Positions 1 through 11,002 of a stretch of DNA of 64,000 nt are shown one piece after another. Origin of the DNA: Trichoplusia ni (Eukaryota; Arthropoda; Insecta; Lepidoptera; Noctuidae); the NCBI RefSeq assembly GCF_003590095.1, contig NC_039497.1, positions 7,188,691 to 7,252,690 of the forward strand. Reading direction: 5' to 3'. The number at the start of each line of letters is the position of its first letter. Within the stretch, counting starts at the first letter, position 1. The position numbers were made by a program, and so were the translations under genes. The notes beneath the pieces were generated by a model, which worked only from the letters and a program-made list of their open reading frames with translations, searched no databases and was not told the DNA's origin.

Positions 1-435
1 AGTGCTCTAGCTGTGAAGAAGAAACGGCGCAACAAACTCCACAACATAGCACGCTGTCGCTTTTTTACATAAATATATTAACACCTAAATTGTTTATTAA
101 GGAAACGCTGCAAAATAAGACAGCGTTTACAGAGGGTGGGGTATGACTTATTTGATCTATTAATAAACTATCAACCAAGACAGCAGTACGACCAGTCACC
201 ACAAGCAGCACCCGTTCACGAGCATGACGCAAGGGTCAGCCATTACCTCCCTCGCCATATTAGAGGGAAGGAGGTGACCCTACCCAAAACGCCACCGCAG
301 GCAATGACGACTAAGGGAGCATGATGCAGCTGCTGCCGGTATTAAAAATGACAAAAGAACTAAGACCTCAAACGCTGACTTACTGCACCGTCCCCTCATC
401 AAATACATTCATTTGTAATTGAATTTTATTAATAA
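1..435 (-). mobile_element. LINE 3' UTR fragment
   Basis: This stretch is nearly identical to 54961-55389, which lies inside a LINE whose reverse-transcriptase remnant and A-rich tail can be seen there (54860-56327, minus strand). It is therefore the 3' untranslated part of the same LINE family, read on the minus strand. The LINE is cut at 435/436 by the CTAG end of Helitron A. The uninterrupted copy near 55390-55400 reads TTAATAATATAATT, so the Helitron sits between an A and a T, as the superfamily requires. A 62-codon open frame at 136-324 lies on the opposite strand to the LINE, has no recognisable domain and is not called as a gene. Confidence 0.75.
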
Positions 436-3400
436 CTAGCTTTTGCCCGCGACTTCGTTCGCGTGTAATAGCGACTTTCGGCAGAAAAGATAGCTGTGTC
501 CGCGAATCTGTTAGCGTGTGACTCCTTCTGTTATTAAGTTAATGTATTGGTAATATTGTTTAGATCACATTTACATGAGGCTTAAACTATATTGGAAGTT
601 GTTGCGTCCGGCACGTGAACATATGATTAAATTACACTCGCGTAATACCTTAGCTTTGTCGCTATTGCTTGAAATACTACAAGTTGGACTTTCCGTGCGA
701 TCTAAATCAATTGGTATTTTAAACATAGTGTGAGCAGTTTTACCTCCTGGTAGCAATGTTGCAGCTATCCCTAATGAAGCCACGGCAAGAGCAATTTTAC
801 CCTGGTTTCGAACGGAAGCTAATATTAATTTAGTAACCATATTGTCCCCAAATTATTTTGAACACTCTCGCACATGCGATCATAGACTGAACGTTGTTCT
901 GCAGTCATCATTGGGACACGCTTTCTAATGTCGTCAGCAGTTCCATTGGGTTGTAACCAATCTCTGCGGAATATTCCCTTTTAGTAACGTCTCCGACTGA
1001 GGTTGGTGTTGGCAATTTTGGCAAACCATATTCACATAGTAATTTACCGCCTACTGCTGTTAAGTCATCCTGAAGAGCCAATAAACACTGATTTATAGCA
1101 AGATCACGGACGTTATCATTAGTTGTGCCTTCATCATTGTGAGATATATTCCTAAGAAAGTCTTCTGCAAGTTTTTTTTTATATTTTTCCCATAATTGTA
1201 TAGCATCTGACAAATTACAAAATGTTAGTAATGTTACAAATAAATGGCGTAACCGTCGTGGATTATCACTAATACAGGATTCTGCTAAAGCGTCATCCCA
1301 ATGCTGATCATTTTCAAGCAAATGACACGCTTGGCAAGCTTTTCTAAAATCTATAAATGAGGTTGGTCCTCGCACTGTGTGTAACAATAATCGCAAATAG
1401 TAACACTCAGCGTTGTTAGGATGAACGGTATACACTCTACCAAGAACATGTTCTGTGAAAATACCTGACTCGACTGAAATACCTACAGGCCTGCCACGGC
1501 GTCTCCGATTAAAGACACCTCGTTGCTTATTGTAGGTATAATACGATGGAACTTCCTCATACAAAAGAGATTTTGCAAAATCATCAGTTTGGCAAAGTCG
1601 AAAGAATGCTAATAAAGTTGTTTGTGTAGGGTTCTCTAATCGTTGTTGGCGTTGAAATATATACGTTGACCGCCTTCAAGATGAACATCTAGATGAGTCA
1701 CAGGTGGATATCTTTCGTGAATGTTGATACTTAAGATTCGCCACGCAGCTTCTGAAGAACTAATATATCTGCCTGACTGAAGTCAGTAATTTCGTCATGT
1801 TCATTTCTCAACGCAAATCTAGCTTGGTCACTGCCCTTATTAATGTACTTACAAATATATTTTATTGACTCTACACTATTACACATTTCAACATTTATGT
1901 GAGTTTGAAATGTTCTAGACAACACAGGCGAATACGGAACGACCCACCTATTATCTAAAGTTACCTGTTGTCTAGACACTCGTTTTTCAACAGTAAAACC
2001 ACCATTGTCTCTTCAACGACGACGATATAATGGGTATCCATCATGTCCCGTTACAGTTTCATCCACTAAGCATTTTGGATATCTTTTAGTGCAACGACCG
2101 TCTTGCATGCAAGTAGGATTCCCGTTAAATGCACCACATGGACCATGTATCATATGGGTTTTAACAATGTCGTATAGCACGCGATCTGCAATCGGACTTG
2201 GAATTTCAGCACTGATTAAACTGTCTACATCATTAGGTCGAACCTCATCTTTTAACCATAGCAGGATATGTGCGTGAGGTAAGCCGCGTTTTTGCCATTC
2301 AACACTATACATATAACACAATACTTCTCCAAAAATGTTATCTTTGGTAAGTAGATCTATCATTAATTTTAATTTTAAATGATGCGGTCATGCGGTGCTT
2401 GACCCTCAAGAAGCTCCCGAGTGATTTCATCACACTTAGGATTGGTAGTTACTGTAATAAATAAGTCGGGACGTCCATATTTTCTTACGTAACAAAAAGC
2501 ATCTTGAGTACGTTCGTGCATGTACCGTGGACCATCAGTAAAAAAAGAGGGTAAATAACTAAACGGCCCATATTCACCGTATCATTATCTTGCTGCATGG
2601 CGTCGCGAAGGTGTACGTATTCTTCAGCGCGTAGCTGCCTTTGATTAGATCGTAAGTAAACTAACCTTTCGGTTTCAATTTTTGCATACATGTCAACAAT
2701 AAACTGATTGAAGAAGCCACGAAAACGTTGAAAGTATACTATTCCGCCTCACTTGCAAGTGGTAACAATAAAGTTGAAGGCATGAAATCTTTTTATTATA
2801 ATTAGGTGCACCTGTATGCGGATCAGTTTGGTATAAAACAAAATTATAACCATCTTCCCCTCGACAGCATATCAAAGGATATTGCAAACTGTCATAAGCC
2901 CTGTGGGTTTCGTATATACGTTGCAAACGATTGTCTCTGGACCGGATAACAATATCACGCCTATCACGTTCTTGGTCGACCAATACCACAGCAACTTCAT
3001 TTGTGGATAGAGCATTATAACGCCTAGGATGTTCCTGAGTTGGACGCCTTTCGGCATTTATAATTTTTTTATAATTGCTATCATAATATCGAGGAAGAGC
3101 TTCTAGTGCCGATTTGAAACTGCATACATATGAATTAACCTGATGCAACATGTCTTGAAGTTGTGAAATTAGTTCAGTATTTAAATTCGGGAAATATTGA
3201 TTTCATATATTCGACTGTTCGTTGTAGTCGGATACGAAATATATTTGAAGAAACTTAGGTTGGTCTTCAGGCAAAAGGGATCCTATCAAATGGTTAACCT
3301 GACCTTGTACCTTAAAAGTAGGCATGAAAGGACCTTTTGAGATTTGTTGAGCACCAAAGGATGTCATTTGAAACGCACTATTATAAGTGCGAATATTGTC

Positions 3401-3573
3401 TAAGAACTGTTTAGATTGCTCATGTTCCCCTAAAAGTAGTGATTTCAATGGTTCCGGCGGGTCTGCGAAAGAAGGCAAATTTATTTTGCCTCCAGAACAA
3501 CAGAAACCAGCCGACTCCTTACTCCACTTTGAAGCATTACAAAGAACACATACTATTGCCCATATATATGCCA

Positions 3574-3608
3574 TCAGTCGTGTGTGCACTGCGCTCTGAG
3601 GCGGACGT
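3574..3608 (+). promoter_or_regulatory. Inr plus DPE internal promoter of the ORF1-only LINE
   Basis: TCAGTC at 3574-3579 matches the arthropod initiator with +1 at A3576. GGACGT at 3603-3608 falls exactly at +28 to +33 and fits the downstream promoter element. This arrangement is known for Jockey-group LINEs, whose promoter lies inside the transcript. Its presence indicates the insertion is full length at its 5' end. Confidence 0.55.
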
Positions 3609-3682
3609 TGCGACACTGTTCATAATAATACATATTATTATCGTGTAGCGCGGCGCAAGCCGACGCTCGTAATTTTGTGGCC

Positions 3683-4774
3683 ATGAGTGACAAACTTGTG
3701 GCAAATGAACTGCTGGCGTTCCTGCAGCAGAAACTGGACGTGATGGACGAGGTGTCCGCCGTCCAGATCTGTGTCACGAACTTCAGCGAGGATGACATCG
3801 CTGCTGCGAAGCTGTTGCTGTTCCGGTCGCTCGATAAGGTCGAGCAGATGGTGTCTCGTCGGCGCGACGGGACTAAGACAAGTGAGCAGGACATTATCAC
3901 GCTACTGAAGTGTACCGATCCTGACGACGTGCCGACGTTTGTGGCGAGGGACTTGAACAAGTTACCTCCAGTCACATTCGACCACGTCGACGTTACGAGC
4001 CTTTTGAAAGACATTGTGTCTTTGAAAGCTAGTTTAGCTGATGTGCAGAGGAAGTTGGAGACATCACAGATGACCGTCGCAGACCTGCGCACAGAACTCA
4101 ACGAGTTGCGCAACTCTGTGGCGTTAACTGGGTCACCGGCGCGTGTAAGCTACGTAAACATGCGCCGAGGTGCTGGCTGCCTCGACACATCAGTCACGAG
4201 TTTCGCGTCAGCAGTTTTGTCGCCGGCGCCGATTGCTGCGTCTGCGTTTCGCGCGCCTGGTGTGCAACGCAGCCCCGCTCCCGTCCCCGCAGCTCCTCCC
4301 CGCAGCGCTGCCCGAACGACGCGACCCTCTGACCCAGTGGTCACTGTGAGCGTTCCCACTGCTCCCCCCGCAAAGCCCGTGGCCGTAAAGGAGAAAACCC
4401 GGGCTGATGATGACGGCTTCGTGACGGTGCAAAGGAGGAAGCGCCGTCAGAGGAGCTGTAAGAACCGCTGCGGCAAGGCTCCTTCTGAGCCCAACGAAAA
4501 CCTGCGTGCCGCGAAGCCGAATACGCCGGTGTACATTTCCCGTCTTCACTACACCACTGACGCGGAGGACATCGTCAAGTACGTTCGCCAGAGGCTGAAG
4601 TTCGTGCCGAGAGTGCAGCTGCTGGAGTCGCATCGCAACGTCAACTTCAAGGCGTTTGTGGTGCGCATACCAACATGCTACCTGCCTCAGGTGATGGACG
4701 AGAGCTTCTGGCCACAGAATGTGGTATTTCGTCGGTTTCGCGGACAAGTGCCACCGGAACGCACAAAGACATAG
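3683..4774 (+). CDS. LINE ORF1-type protein (gag-like, C-terminal RRM-like region)
   Basis: Open for 363 codons from ATG at 3683; an upstream in-frame GTG at 3677 was not used as start. Residues about 5-75 form a charged helical region (LLAFLQQKLDVMDEV...). Residues about 105-140 look like a coiled coil with regularly spaced leucines. A Pro/Ala-rich linker spans roughly 170-225 and a basic stretch (RRKRRQRS) about 250-260. The C-terminal 80 residues (VYISRLHYTTDAEDIV to FWPQNVVFRRFRG) resemble the RNA-binding end of ORF1 proteins of CR1/Jockey-group insect LINEs. Expected role is RNA binding and ribonucleoprotein formation. No CCHC knuckle is visible. It opposes the direction of the host Helitron. 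The family is recognised by pattern only. Confidence 0.65.
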   Translation: MSDKLVANELLAFLQQKLDVMDEVSAVQICVTNFSEDDIAAAKLLLFRSLDKVEQMVSRRRDGTKTSEQDIITLLKCTDPDDVPTFVARDLNKLPPVTFDHVDVTSLLKDIVSLKASLADVQRKLETSQMTVADLRTELNELRNSVALTGSPARVSYVNMRRGAGCLDTSVTSFASAVLSPAPIAASAFRAPGVQRSPAPVPAAPPRSAARTTRPSDPVVTVSVPTAPPAKPVAVKEKTRADDDGFVTVQRRKRRQRSCKNRCGKAPSEPNENLRAAKPNTPVYISRLHYTTDAEDIVKYVRQRLKFVPRVQLLESHRNVNFKAFVVRIPTCYLPQVMDESFWPQNVVFRRFRGQVPPERTKT

Positions 4775-5683
4775 TGCACCAGTGTTACTAACATAGATTT
4801 AAGTTGTATTTACTAACAAAACTGTTATTATTGTATGTATACTTAGGTTAAGGTATTTGTCTATGGGTCTTTGTTACCTGATAATAAATGATTTATTATT
4901 AAAGAAGATGATCTGTAATCAATTGCAAGGATATAAGCAAACCCACTTTTATATTTGTCGGACCACGCCACCGAAATTCTTGATTGATCATCTATGTGTA
5001 AATCTAAGTTATTAAGACTATGTCGAAATCTGTCTGAGGTAAGACGGGCCTCTCGCTGTTCGTCCGTTTCAAGAGACCGAATATTTTCGATTCTTAATCT
5101 TTCATTAGACAAACTTATTAATCGATCTTGTTTCAAAGAATTGTAATGTTCACGTACCGACTCTATTCGTTGTACATGCTCATGTTCATCTTCAAGAGAT
5201 CGAATAATATAATGGTGCACCCTATCATTTGTCAATTCTCGAGATAAAATATGATGTTCGCGATCAGCTGTAAGCCGTAGTTCCCTTTCAGTGAAGGTTT
5301 CTGACTCACGAAACAATGTATGACGTTCTCGGTCAGCTGAGAGCCGTAGTTCTCGTTGTGAAGCAGTTTCAGCTTCTCGGGATAACACATGTTGTTCTCG
5401 GTCAATAGTAAGCCTAAGTTCTCGTTGAGAAAAGCTTTGAGACGCACGTGATGTAGCTCGTCTCGCTCTGTCAGCTGCTAATCGCATCTCTCTCTCTGGA
5501 GAGCTTGCATTGGCTCGAGAAGTTGAGGCACTAACTCTCATAGAGTTTAACCGATGTGCTTTTTCCTCTGCTGATTCTTGAGAACGCGCATTTCTCATCC
5601 TCTTAGCATCTCTCGAATTTCGAGATAAAGATGGTCGTTTTTTAGGTGGCATTTTGTATTTTTAATTAACGGTATATTAAATA

Positions 5684-6190
5684 TAGCTGTTGCCCGCGAC
5701 TTCGTCCCCGTGGGTAGAAGATATAAGTTATGATTCATACCTGCCCTGTTTTTTTTACATTTTCCATTGTATCTTCGCTCCTATTAGTCGCAGCGTGATG
5801 GTTTATAGCCTAAAGCCTTCCTTGATGAATGGTCTATTCAACACAAAAAAAAATTTTCAATTTGGACCAGTGGTTCCTGAGATTAGCGCGTTCAAACAAA
5901 CAAACAAACTCTTCAGCTTTATATATTAGTATAGATTTGTATTTTTAATTAACGGTATATTAAATATAGCTGTTGCCCGCGACTTCATCCCCGTGGGTAG
6001 AAGATATAAGTTATGATTCATACCTGCCCTGTTTTTTTTACATTTTCCATTGTATCTTCGCTCCTATTAGTCGCAGCGTGATGGTTTATAGCCTAAAGCC
6101 TTCCTTGATGAATGGTCTATTCAACACAAAAATATTTTTTCAATTTGGACCAGTAGTTCCTGAGATTAGCGCGTTCAAACAAACAAACAA
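5684..6190 (-). repeat. Tandem duplication of the Helitron 5' terminal unit
   Basis: Two copies of a ~250-280-bp unit in head-to-tail order on the minus strand. The inner copy is 5684-5935. The outer copy starts at about 5966 and stops at 6190 without its last ~20 bp, where the tandem array begins. Each unit resembles a complete short Helitron: TCTATACTAATAT 5' end, hairpin-containing 3' end GACGAAGTCGCGGGCAACAGCTA, but with T in place of the final G of CTAG. The link between units is the RepHel leader sequence ATTTAATATACCGTTAATTA. The same arrangement occurs at 17551-18132. Confidence 0.8.
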
Positions 6191-7954
6191 ACGTAAGCAT
6201 TGCTTAAGAAATGATTTTGATAAATTCCACCCCTAAGGGGTTAAAATAGGGGATGAAAGTTTGTATGAAACTTTGTCAATTTTAAACCGATCGGGCTGAG
6301 ACTTTGCATGCATATAGCTACTATAACGTAAGCATTGTCTAAGAAATGATTTTGATAAATTCCACCCCTAAGGGGTTAAAATAGGGGATTAAAGTTTGTA
6401 TGAAACGTGAAATATTGTTTTTTTATTTAATTACGACCTATATTTTTATCTATATATATAAAACTCAAAGGTGACTGACTGACATAGTGATGCAACAACG
6501 CACAGCCGAAACCACTGGACGGATCGGACTCAAATTTGGCATTCAGGTAGATGTTATGTTGTAGGCATCCGCTAAGAAAGGATTTTGATAAATTTCACCC
6601 CCAAGGGGTTAAAATAGGGGATGAAAGTTTGTATGAAACTTTGTCAATTTTAAACCGATCGGGCTGAGACTTTGCATACATATAGCTGCTATAACGTAAG
6701 CATTGCTTAAGAAATGATTTTGATAAATTCCACCCCTAAGGGTTAAAATAGGGGATGAAAGTTTGTATGAAACTCTGTCAATTTTAAACCGATCGGGCTG
6801 AGACTTTGCATGCATATAGCTACTATAACGTAAGCATTGTCTAAGAAATGATTTTGATAAATTCCACCCCTAAGGGGTTAAAATAGGGGATTAAAGTTTG
6901 TATGAAACGTGAAATATTGTTTTTTATTTAATTACGACCTATATTTTTATCTATATATATAAAACTCAAAGGTGACTGACTGACATAGTGATGCAACAAC
7001 GCACAGCCGAAACCACTGGACGGATCGGACTCAAATTTGGCATTCAGGTAGATGTTATGTTGTAGGCATCCGCTAAGAAAGGATTTTGATAAATTTCACC
7101 CCCAAGGGTTAAAATAGGGGATGAAAGTTTGTATGAAACTTTGTCAATTTTAAACCGATCGGGCTGAGACTTTGCATACATATAGCTGCTATAACGTAAG
7201 CATTGCCTAAGAAATGATTTTGATAAATTCCACCCCTAAGGGGTTAAAATAGGGGATGAAAGTTTGTATGAAACTTTGTCAATTTTAAACCGATCGGGCT
7301 GAGACTTTGCATGCATATAGCTACTATAACGTAAGCATTGTCTAAGAAATGATTTTGATAAATTCCACCCCTAAGGGGTTAAAATAGGGGATTAAAGTTT
7401 GTATGAAACGTGAAATATTGTTTTTTTATTTAATTACGACCTATATTTTTATCTATATATATAAAACTCAAAGGTGACTGACTGACATAGTGATGCAACA
7501 ACGCACAGCCGAAACCACTGGACGGATCGGACTCAAATTTGGCATTCAGGTAGATGTTATGTTGTAGGCATCCGCTAAGAAAGGATTTTGATAAATTTCA
7601 CCCCCAAGGGGTTAAAATAGGGGATGAAAGTTTGTATGAAACTTTGTCAATTTTAAACCGATCGGGCTGAGACTTTGCATGCATATAGCTACTATAACGT
7701 AAGCATTGTCTAAGAAATGATTTTGATAAATTCCACCCCTAAGGGGTTAAAATAGGGGATGAAAGTTTGTATGAAACTTTGTCAATTTTAAACCGATCGG
7801 GCTGAGACTTTGCATACATATAGCTACTATAACGTAAGCATTGTCTAAGAAATGATTTTGATAAATTCCACCCCTAAGGGGTTAAAATAGGGGATTAAAG
7901 TTTGTATGAAACGTGAAATATTGTTTTTTTATTTAATTACGACCTATATTTTTA
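6191..7954. repeat. Higher-order tandem array, ~501-bp period, with Helitron-like heads
   Basis: The heading CTATATATATAAAACTCAAA occurs at 6450, 6951 and 7453, giving periods of 501 and 502 bp. Each large unit has a ~110-bp head containing GGTGACTGACTGACATAG, followed by three subunits of about 135-140 bp with CCCCTAAGGGGTTAAAATAGGGG, AAACCGATCGGGCTGAGAC and GCATATAGCTACTATAACG. A partial unit of two subunits (6191-6449) precedes the first head. The head resembles the 5' end of common lepidopteran non-autonomous Helitrons (family knowledge). Copies differ only by small changes such as GATGAAAG/GATTAAAG. No coding frame is supported. Confidence 0.85.
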
Positions 7955-9550
7955 ACTCAGTAATGTTGGCGATGCTACTTCAAGATCAAAACATTCTTAT
8001 TCACACTCAACCCAAAATTGCATGTAGTTCACATTGATCAAATCTATACCAAGGCATAACAATAAATTAGTACGCCGACGGAGGATTAGGAATATATTTT
8101 TCTAAATTCCTCAATAAGGCTGATAATAACGTGTACCTATCAGCAAGGACATTCGTCAACCTCATGCAGTAAACCAGACAAGTGGGGGGCAAATAAGCAG
8201 AAAAGCTGAGGCTAAGTTAGTTTTTAGCACTTCGAACAAATTTTATAAATCATTAATGAAAACGTTTTTTTTTTCAGGTCGTCCAAAACACAACCTCTCA
8301 ATCTCTAGAAATGCTAGGAATATTATACTTGCATAAACTACTAACTCTTCTTTCCGTATATTTCTTTATTTTAGTTGCAATAGGGATGACGATATTTTAC
8401 TTAGGCTCTTAAATCTTAGTTAGATATTTTACTTAAATCTCATCACAGCTTCCGCATTTCCTATACTTTAGATTTTGGTCATTTAAAAAAAAGGAAAAAA
8501 AGCGTGACTGATATCTTTTTACTTTGTCAATATTCCAAATTTTTGTTAGGAAGATCAGTTTTAATATTAAGAGGGTAATCAAACATAACGTGTTTCAGGT
8601 AACCGTTTATCCATTTTCTATTTGTTACTCATATTGCTGGTATTTAGAACTCACCCCCCACTGTTACCTAACGTCTAACACTTTTTAAAATCTTATCTTG
8701 ACCGGTTCCATCCACAAAAAAAATTTGACATCTTCTTTATATCGTCAGAAAGCATCAAGTGTGAAAATTAAGAACTGTCTGGCTATAACAGTTCTTGAGA
8801 TACAGCCAAGTGACAGACAGACGAACAGTCACCGGAGCCTCAATAATTTGGTTCCGGTTTAGCTCTTTCAATAATAATCAATGATACCTCAACTGTCATA
8901 CTCAGTCCAGCCTTTTGAGGTGCAGGGCAGGACAAAGTACAGACGTGCTCGAAAATCATTACCCAGCCTTCTGATAAAAAAATAAAAAGAAACCCTCAAA
9001 AGTAATGCATTTTTAGCAGAGGCGCTAAGACTAAGTTATCTATAGCTTGACAATCGGATTTCCAAATCCATTTTTCTGCCACCAATTATATCATCATTAC
9101 AAAACTAAGAACTCGCTTGCAGCCCCCAATTTTTAAACGGCTCGATTTTTCCAAACATGTCTAAGAACACATAAATCACTTTTAATACAAATCAAACTAA
9201 ATTGAAATAGCTCTAGCCGATCCGAAGCTATGATGTCATAGACAGACAGGCAGATATGTCAAAGTTATAAAACCGCTCTCTTTGGGGTAAAATAAGAAAA
9301 AAACATTAATACAGCTGCGAAATATTGAACACCAGGACAGTATCGTAATCAATGAAACATGTTTGACCCAAACATCTAATACTGTTTGGGGCCCTCTAGA
9401 TTCATAAAACGTGGAAATAAAAAAAAGCAAGCTCAAAACTTAAAACAAAATAGCTACGAAAGAATTTTATAACAAAGCTTAAAACATAAAAGGCGCTTTT
9501 TTAAATGTTGCCTTACATTTTTTCGATGATCGTTATTATTAAACTTTATT
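7955..9550. other. AT-rich stretch without recognised genes
   Basis: About 1.6 kb in which I find no supported gene, RNA gene or clear element boundary. Around 8760-8870 the sequence GAGATACAGCCAAGTGACAG, a run of GACA units and GGTTCCGGTTTA resemble a decayed copy of a widespread lepidopteran short element, but its ends cannot be placed. The short frame at 9236-9436 has no family features. Confidence 0.4.
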
Positions 9551-9847
9551 GTTTTTCACATCTTGAAAATTACGCAGACAAAGTCGCGGGCAACAGCTAG
9601 CTAATCTATAAAGCTGAAGAGTTTGTTTGTTTGTTTGAATGCGCTAATCTCAGGAACTACAGGTTCAAATTGAAAAAACATTTTTGTGTTCAATAGATCA
9701 GTAATCGAGGAAGGTTTTAGGCTATAAACCATCACGCTGCGACTAATAGGAGCGAAGATACAATGGAAAATTTGGAAAAAACGGGGTAGATCTAAATCAT
9801 AACATGTATCTTCTAACCACGCGGACGAAGTCGCGGGCAACAGCTAG
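9551..9847 (+). mobile_element. Helitron 3' end followed directly by a short non-autonomous Helitron
   Basis: A Helitron 3' end (ACAAAGTCGCGGGCAACAGCTAG) finishes at 9600; its 5' end was not located. Immediately after it, 9601-9847 is a short element whose body matches the 5' terminal units of Helitrons A, B, D and E (GCTGAAGAGTTTGTTTG, ATCACGCTGCGACTAATAGG). It ends with CACGCGGACGAAGTCGCGGG and CAACAGCTAG at 9847. This copy keeps the proper CTAG terminus, unlike the units fused to the RepHel genes. Its right flank TATTATATATTCG continues the LINE that is uninterrupted near 55845-55870. Confidence 0.75.
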
Positions 9848-10265
9848 TATTATATATTCGACAAAACATTACTTTATACACAAAAAATGTGATGTACATA
9901 ATATCAATACTAGAAATAGGCACAAATTATGCAGTTCCTCTCAGCGGCTACATAGGGTACACAACTCGTTTGTAGGGCTTGGTATTCGTATATATAATAA
10001 ATTACCCCGAGACATGCTAGACTTGCCCTTTAATTCATTTAAGTCTGTAGTAAAAACTAAGCTCTGTAAAAAGGCGTACTACACCTTAAATGATTATTTC
10101 AATGATAAAAATTGTTGGTCGCTCTGAAAGGCACAAGGCGGTTCAGTGTAGAGTTGCTGTTATTTTAATTCTTGATTGACGTACAGATTGTATGTGACAG
10201 TTTTATAATTTTAAAATGATCCACGTACGCTTGGTATGTTTATTTTATAGAAATGTTTGGTTTTA
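9848..10265 (+). mobile_element. 5'-truncated LINE, ORF2 end and 3' UTR
   Basis: This is the plus-strand counterpart of the minus-strand LINE at 54860-56327. It holds the end of ORF2 (9849-10127), then a 3' UTR starting AGGCACAAGGCGGTTCAG. It is interrupted at 10265/10266 by Helitron F and continues at 11871-11925, where the Gypsy element begins. Joining the pieces across Helitron F gives GGTTTTATTTCTAATACG, as in the other copy. Confidence 0.8.
9849..10127 (+). pseudogene. C-terminal fragment of LINE reverse transcriptase ORF2
   Basis: About 92 codons in frame, read through from the preceding Helitron. The stretch HRVHNSFVGLGIRIYNKLP, DMLDLPFNSFKSVV and KKAYYTLNDYF is characteristic of the extreme C terminus of insect CR1/Jockey-group ORF2 proteins, downstream of the reverse-transcriptase domain. 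No catalytic part is present, so it is a dead remnant. The ATG that opens the frame (9804) is inside the neighbouring Helitron and is unrelated. Confidence 0.75.
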
Positions 10266-11002
10266 TCTATACATATAATAAATCTGTAGAAAAGTAATTT
10301 TTGTACATTGAAGAAATTGAAAAAAAAATAGCCAGCGTGTGAAAAGATAAGTAACAGAACCCATTTCCATCATTTTTGAAATTTTTGTCTGTTTGTCTGT
10401 TTATCTGTTTGTTTGTGCGCGCATCACGTAAAATCTACGAATTTAATGCAGACAATGTTTATATACAAAAATAATACGCAACTTGAGGTATAACTTAGTT
10501 TTTATTTCATCGAAATCGGTTCACTCTATCAAAAGATATGATTAATTTAGTGAGTTCAAGAAGTAAATTATTACGTTACGCAATTCAGTATAGTACTTGC
10601 AACGACATCTTAAGACTAAAAATAGAACTAATGTTGATAGTTGAAATCCAAATCCGATAGATGGCGTTGTGCAAATGACGTCATTTTCTGAATCGCGGTG
10701 TTAAGAGATTCCGCGCGAGAATCAGGTCGACCGTGTTTACTTGAAAAATTGGGTTTCGTTTGGTGTCTTAAAAGTTCTGGAGTGTGTCGTAAAAGGTCTT
10801 AGGTTGCTTGGAAGTTAATCGTTGTTCTAAATTGGTCGAAATATAAGTATTGGCTGTTTGGTTTCGTTTGGTCATTGGTTTGAAGTAGGAAAGTAGTATT
10901 TTATTTACTTCGTAGTTTGTATCTAATAGTGCCAATCGTTTTACAGTAACTTAGCCAATTCGTTGAGTCACGACCACGAACAGACGATTCGTTGTCATAC
11001 TT

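Larger units (their letters stand above)
3563..4898 (+). mobile_element. ORF1-only LINE (half-LINE) inserted in Helitron A
   Basis: Helitron D has uninterrupted sequence (ATTGCCCATTAAAGAAG near 44795), so it gives the empty site; in Helitron A the same point holds about 1.33 kb of extra DNA. The insert begins with TCAGTC at 3574, an arthropod initiator, has a single open frame of 363 codons and ends with a short 3' UTR of about 120 bp. Its tail GATAATAAATGATTTATTATT resembles the TTA-repeat ends of lepidopteran LINEs. There is no endonuclease or reverse transcriptase. A duplicated target is at most 2-3 bp (AT). The structure resembles mammalian HAL1 (half-LINE) elements, which mobilise with ORF1 only. 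Confidence 0.7.
571..5652 (-). pseudogene. Helitron A RepHel transposase remnant
   Basis: The coding remnant runs on the minus strand from ATG at 5652. The first block (4898-5652) is the basic Arg/Glu/Ser-rich N-terminal region built on 23-residue repeats. The frame is then split by the LINE insertion. It resumes at 3562 with the linker region and the rolling-circle nuclease, including HUH-type motif GLPHAHILLWL near 2250-2290 and the two-tyrosine motif KYICKYINKG near 1835-1865. Frame breaks lie near 3200, 2700, 2370-2560, 2010 and 1780. The helicase part (571-1564) lacks the P-loop: sequence passes directly from LGT-like residues to VTKLILAS. After LRECNLII it jumps to the last residues of the protein. 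All other helicase motifs are gone. Clearly a dead gene. Confidence 0.88.
436..5935 (-). mobile_element. Helitron A, RepHel family, non-autonomous, carries a LINE insertion
   Basis: A rolling-circle transposon on the minus strand. Its 3' end (left edge) reads, on the minus strand, a short hairpin CGCGAACGAAGTCGCG, then GGGCAAAAGCTAG. Its 5' end is TCTATACTAATATATAAAGC at about 5916-5935. The element is 5500 bp; removing the LINE at 3563-4898 leaves about 4164 bp, matching Helitron D (4169 bp), with which it is nearly identical. Both have lost helicase motif I and everything between the motif II region and the C terminus. A second, outer copy of the 5' terminal unit follows at 5966-6190. The copy cannot encode an active helicase. 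Confidence 0.88.

Noticed and set aside
136..324. 62-codon open frame, repeated at 55096-55284
   Set aside because: It is antisense to the LINE 3' UTR in both places and duplicated with it. No domain or independent support.
5690..6236. Repeated ~80-codon frames starting MPATSSPWVED (also at 9601, 17552, 17856, 45593)
   Set aside because: They are reverse readings of the Helitron 5' terminal unit, start in its hairpin, and differ in frame length with the GTTT repeat number.
6191..7954. CRISPR array
   Set aside because: Repeats are ~138 and ~501 bp without unique spacers, in a eukaryotic transposon context.
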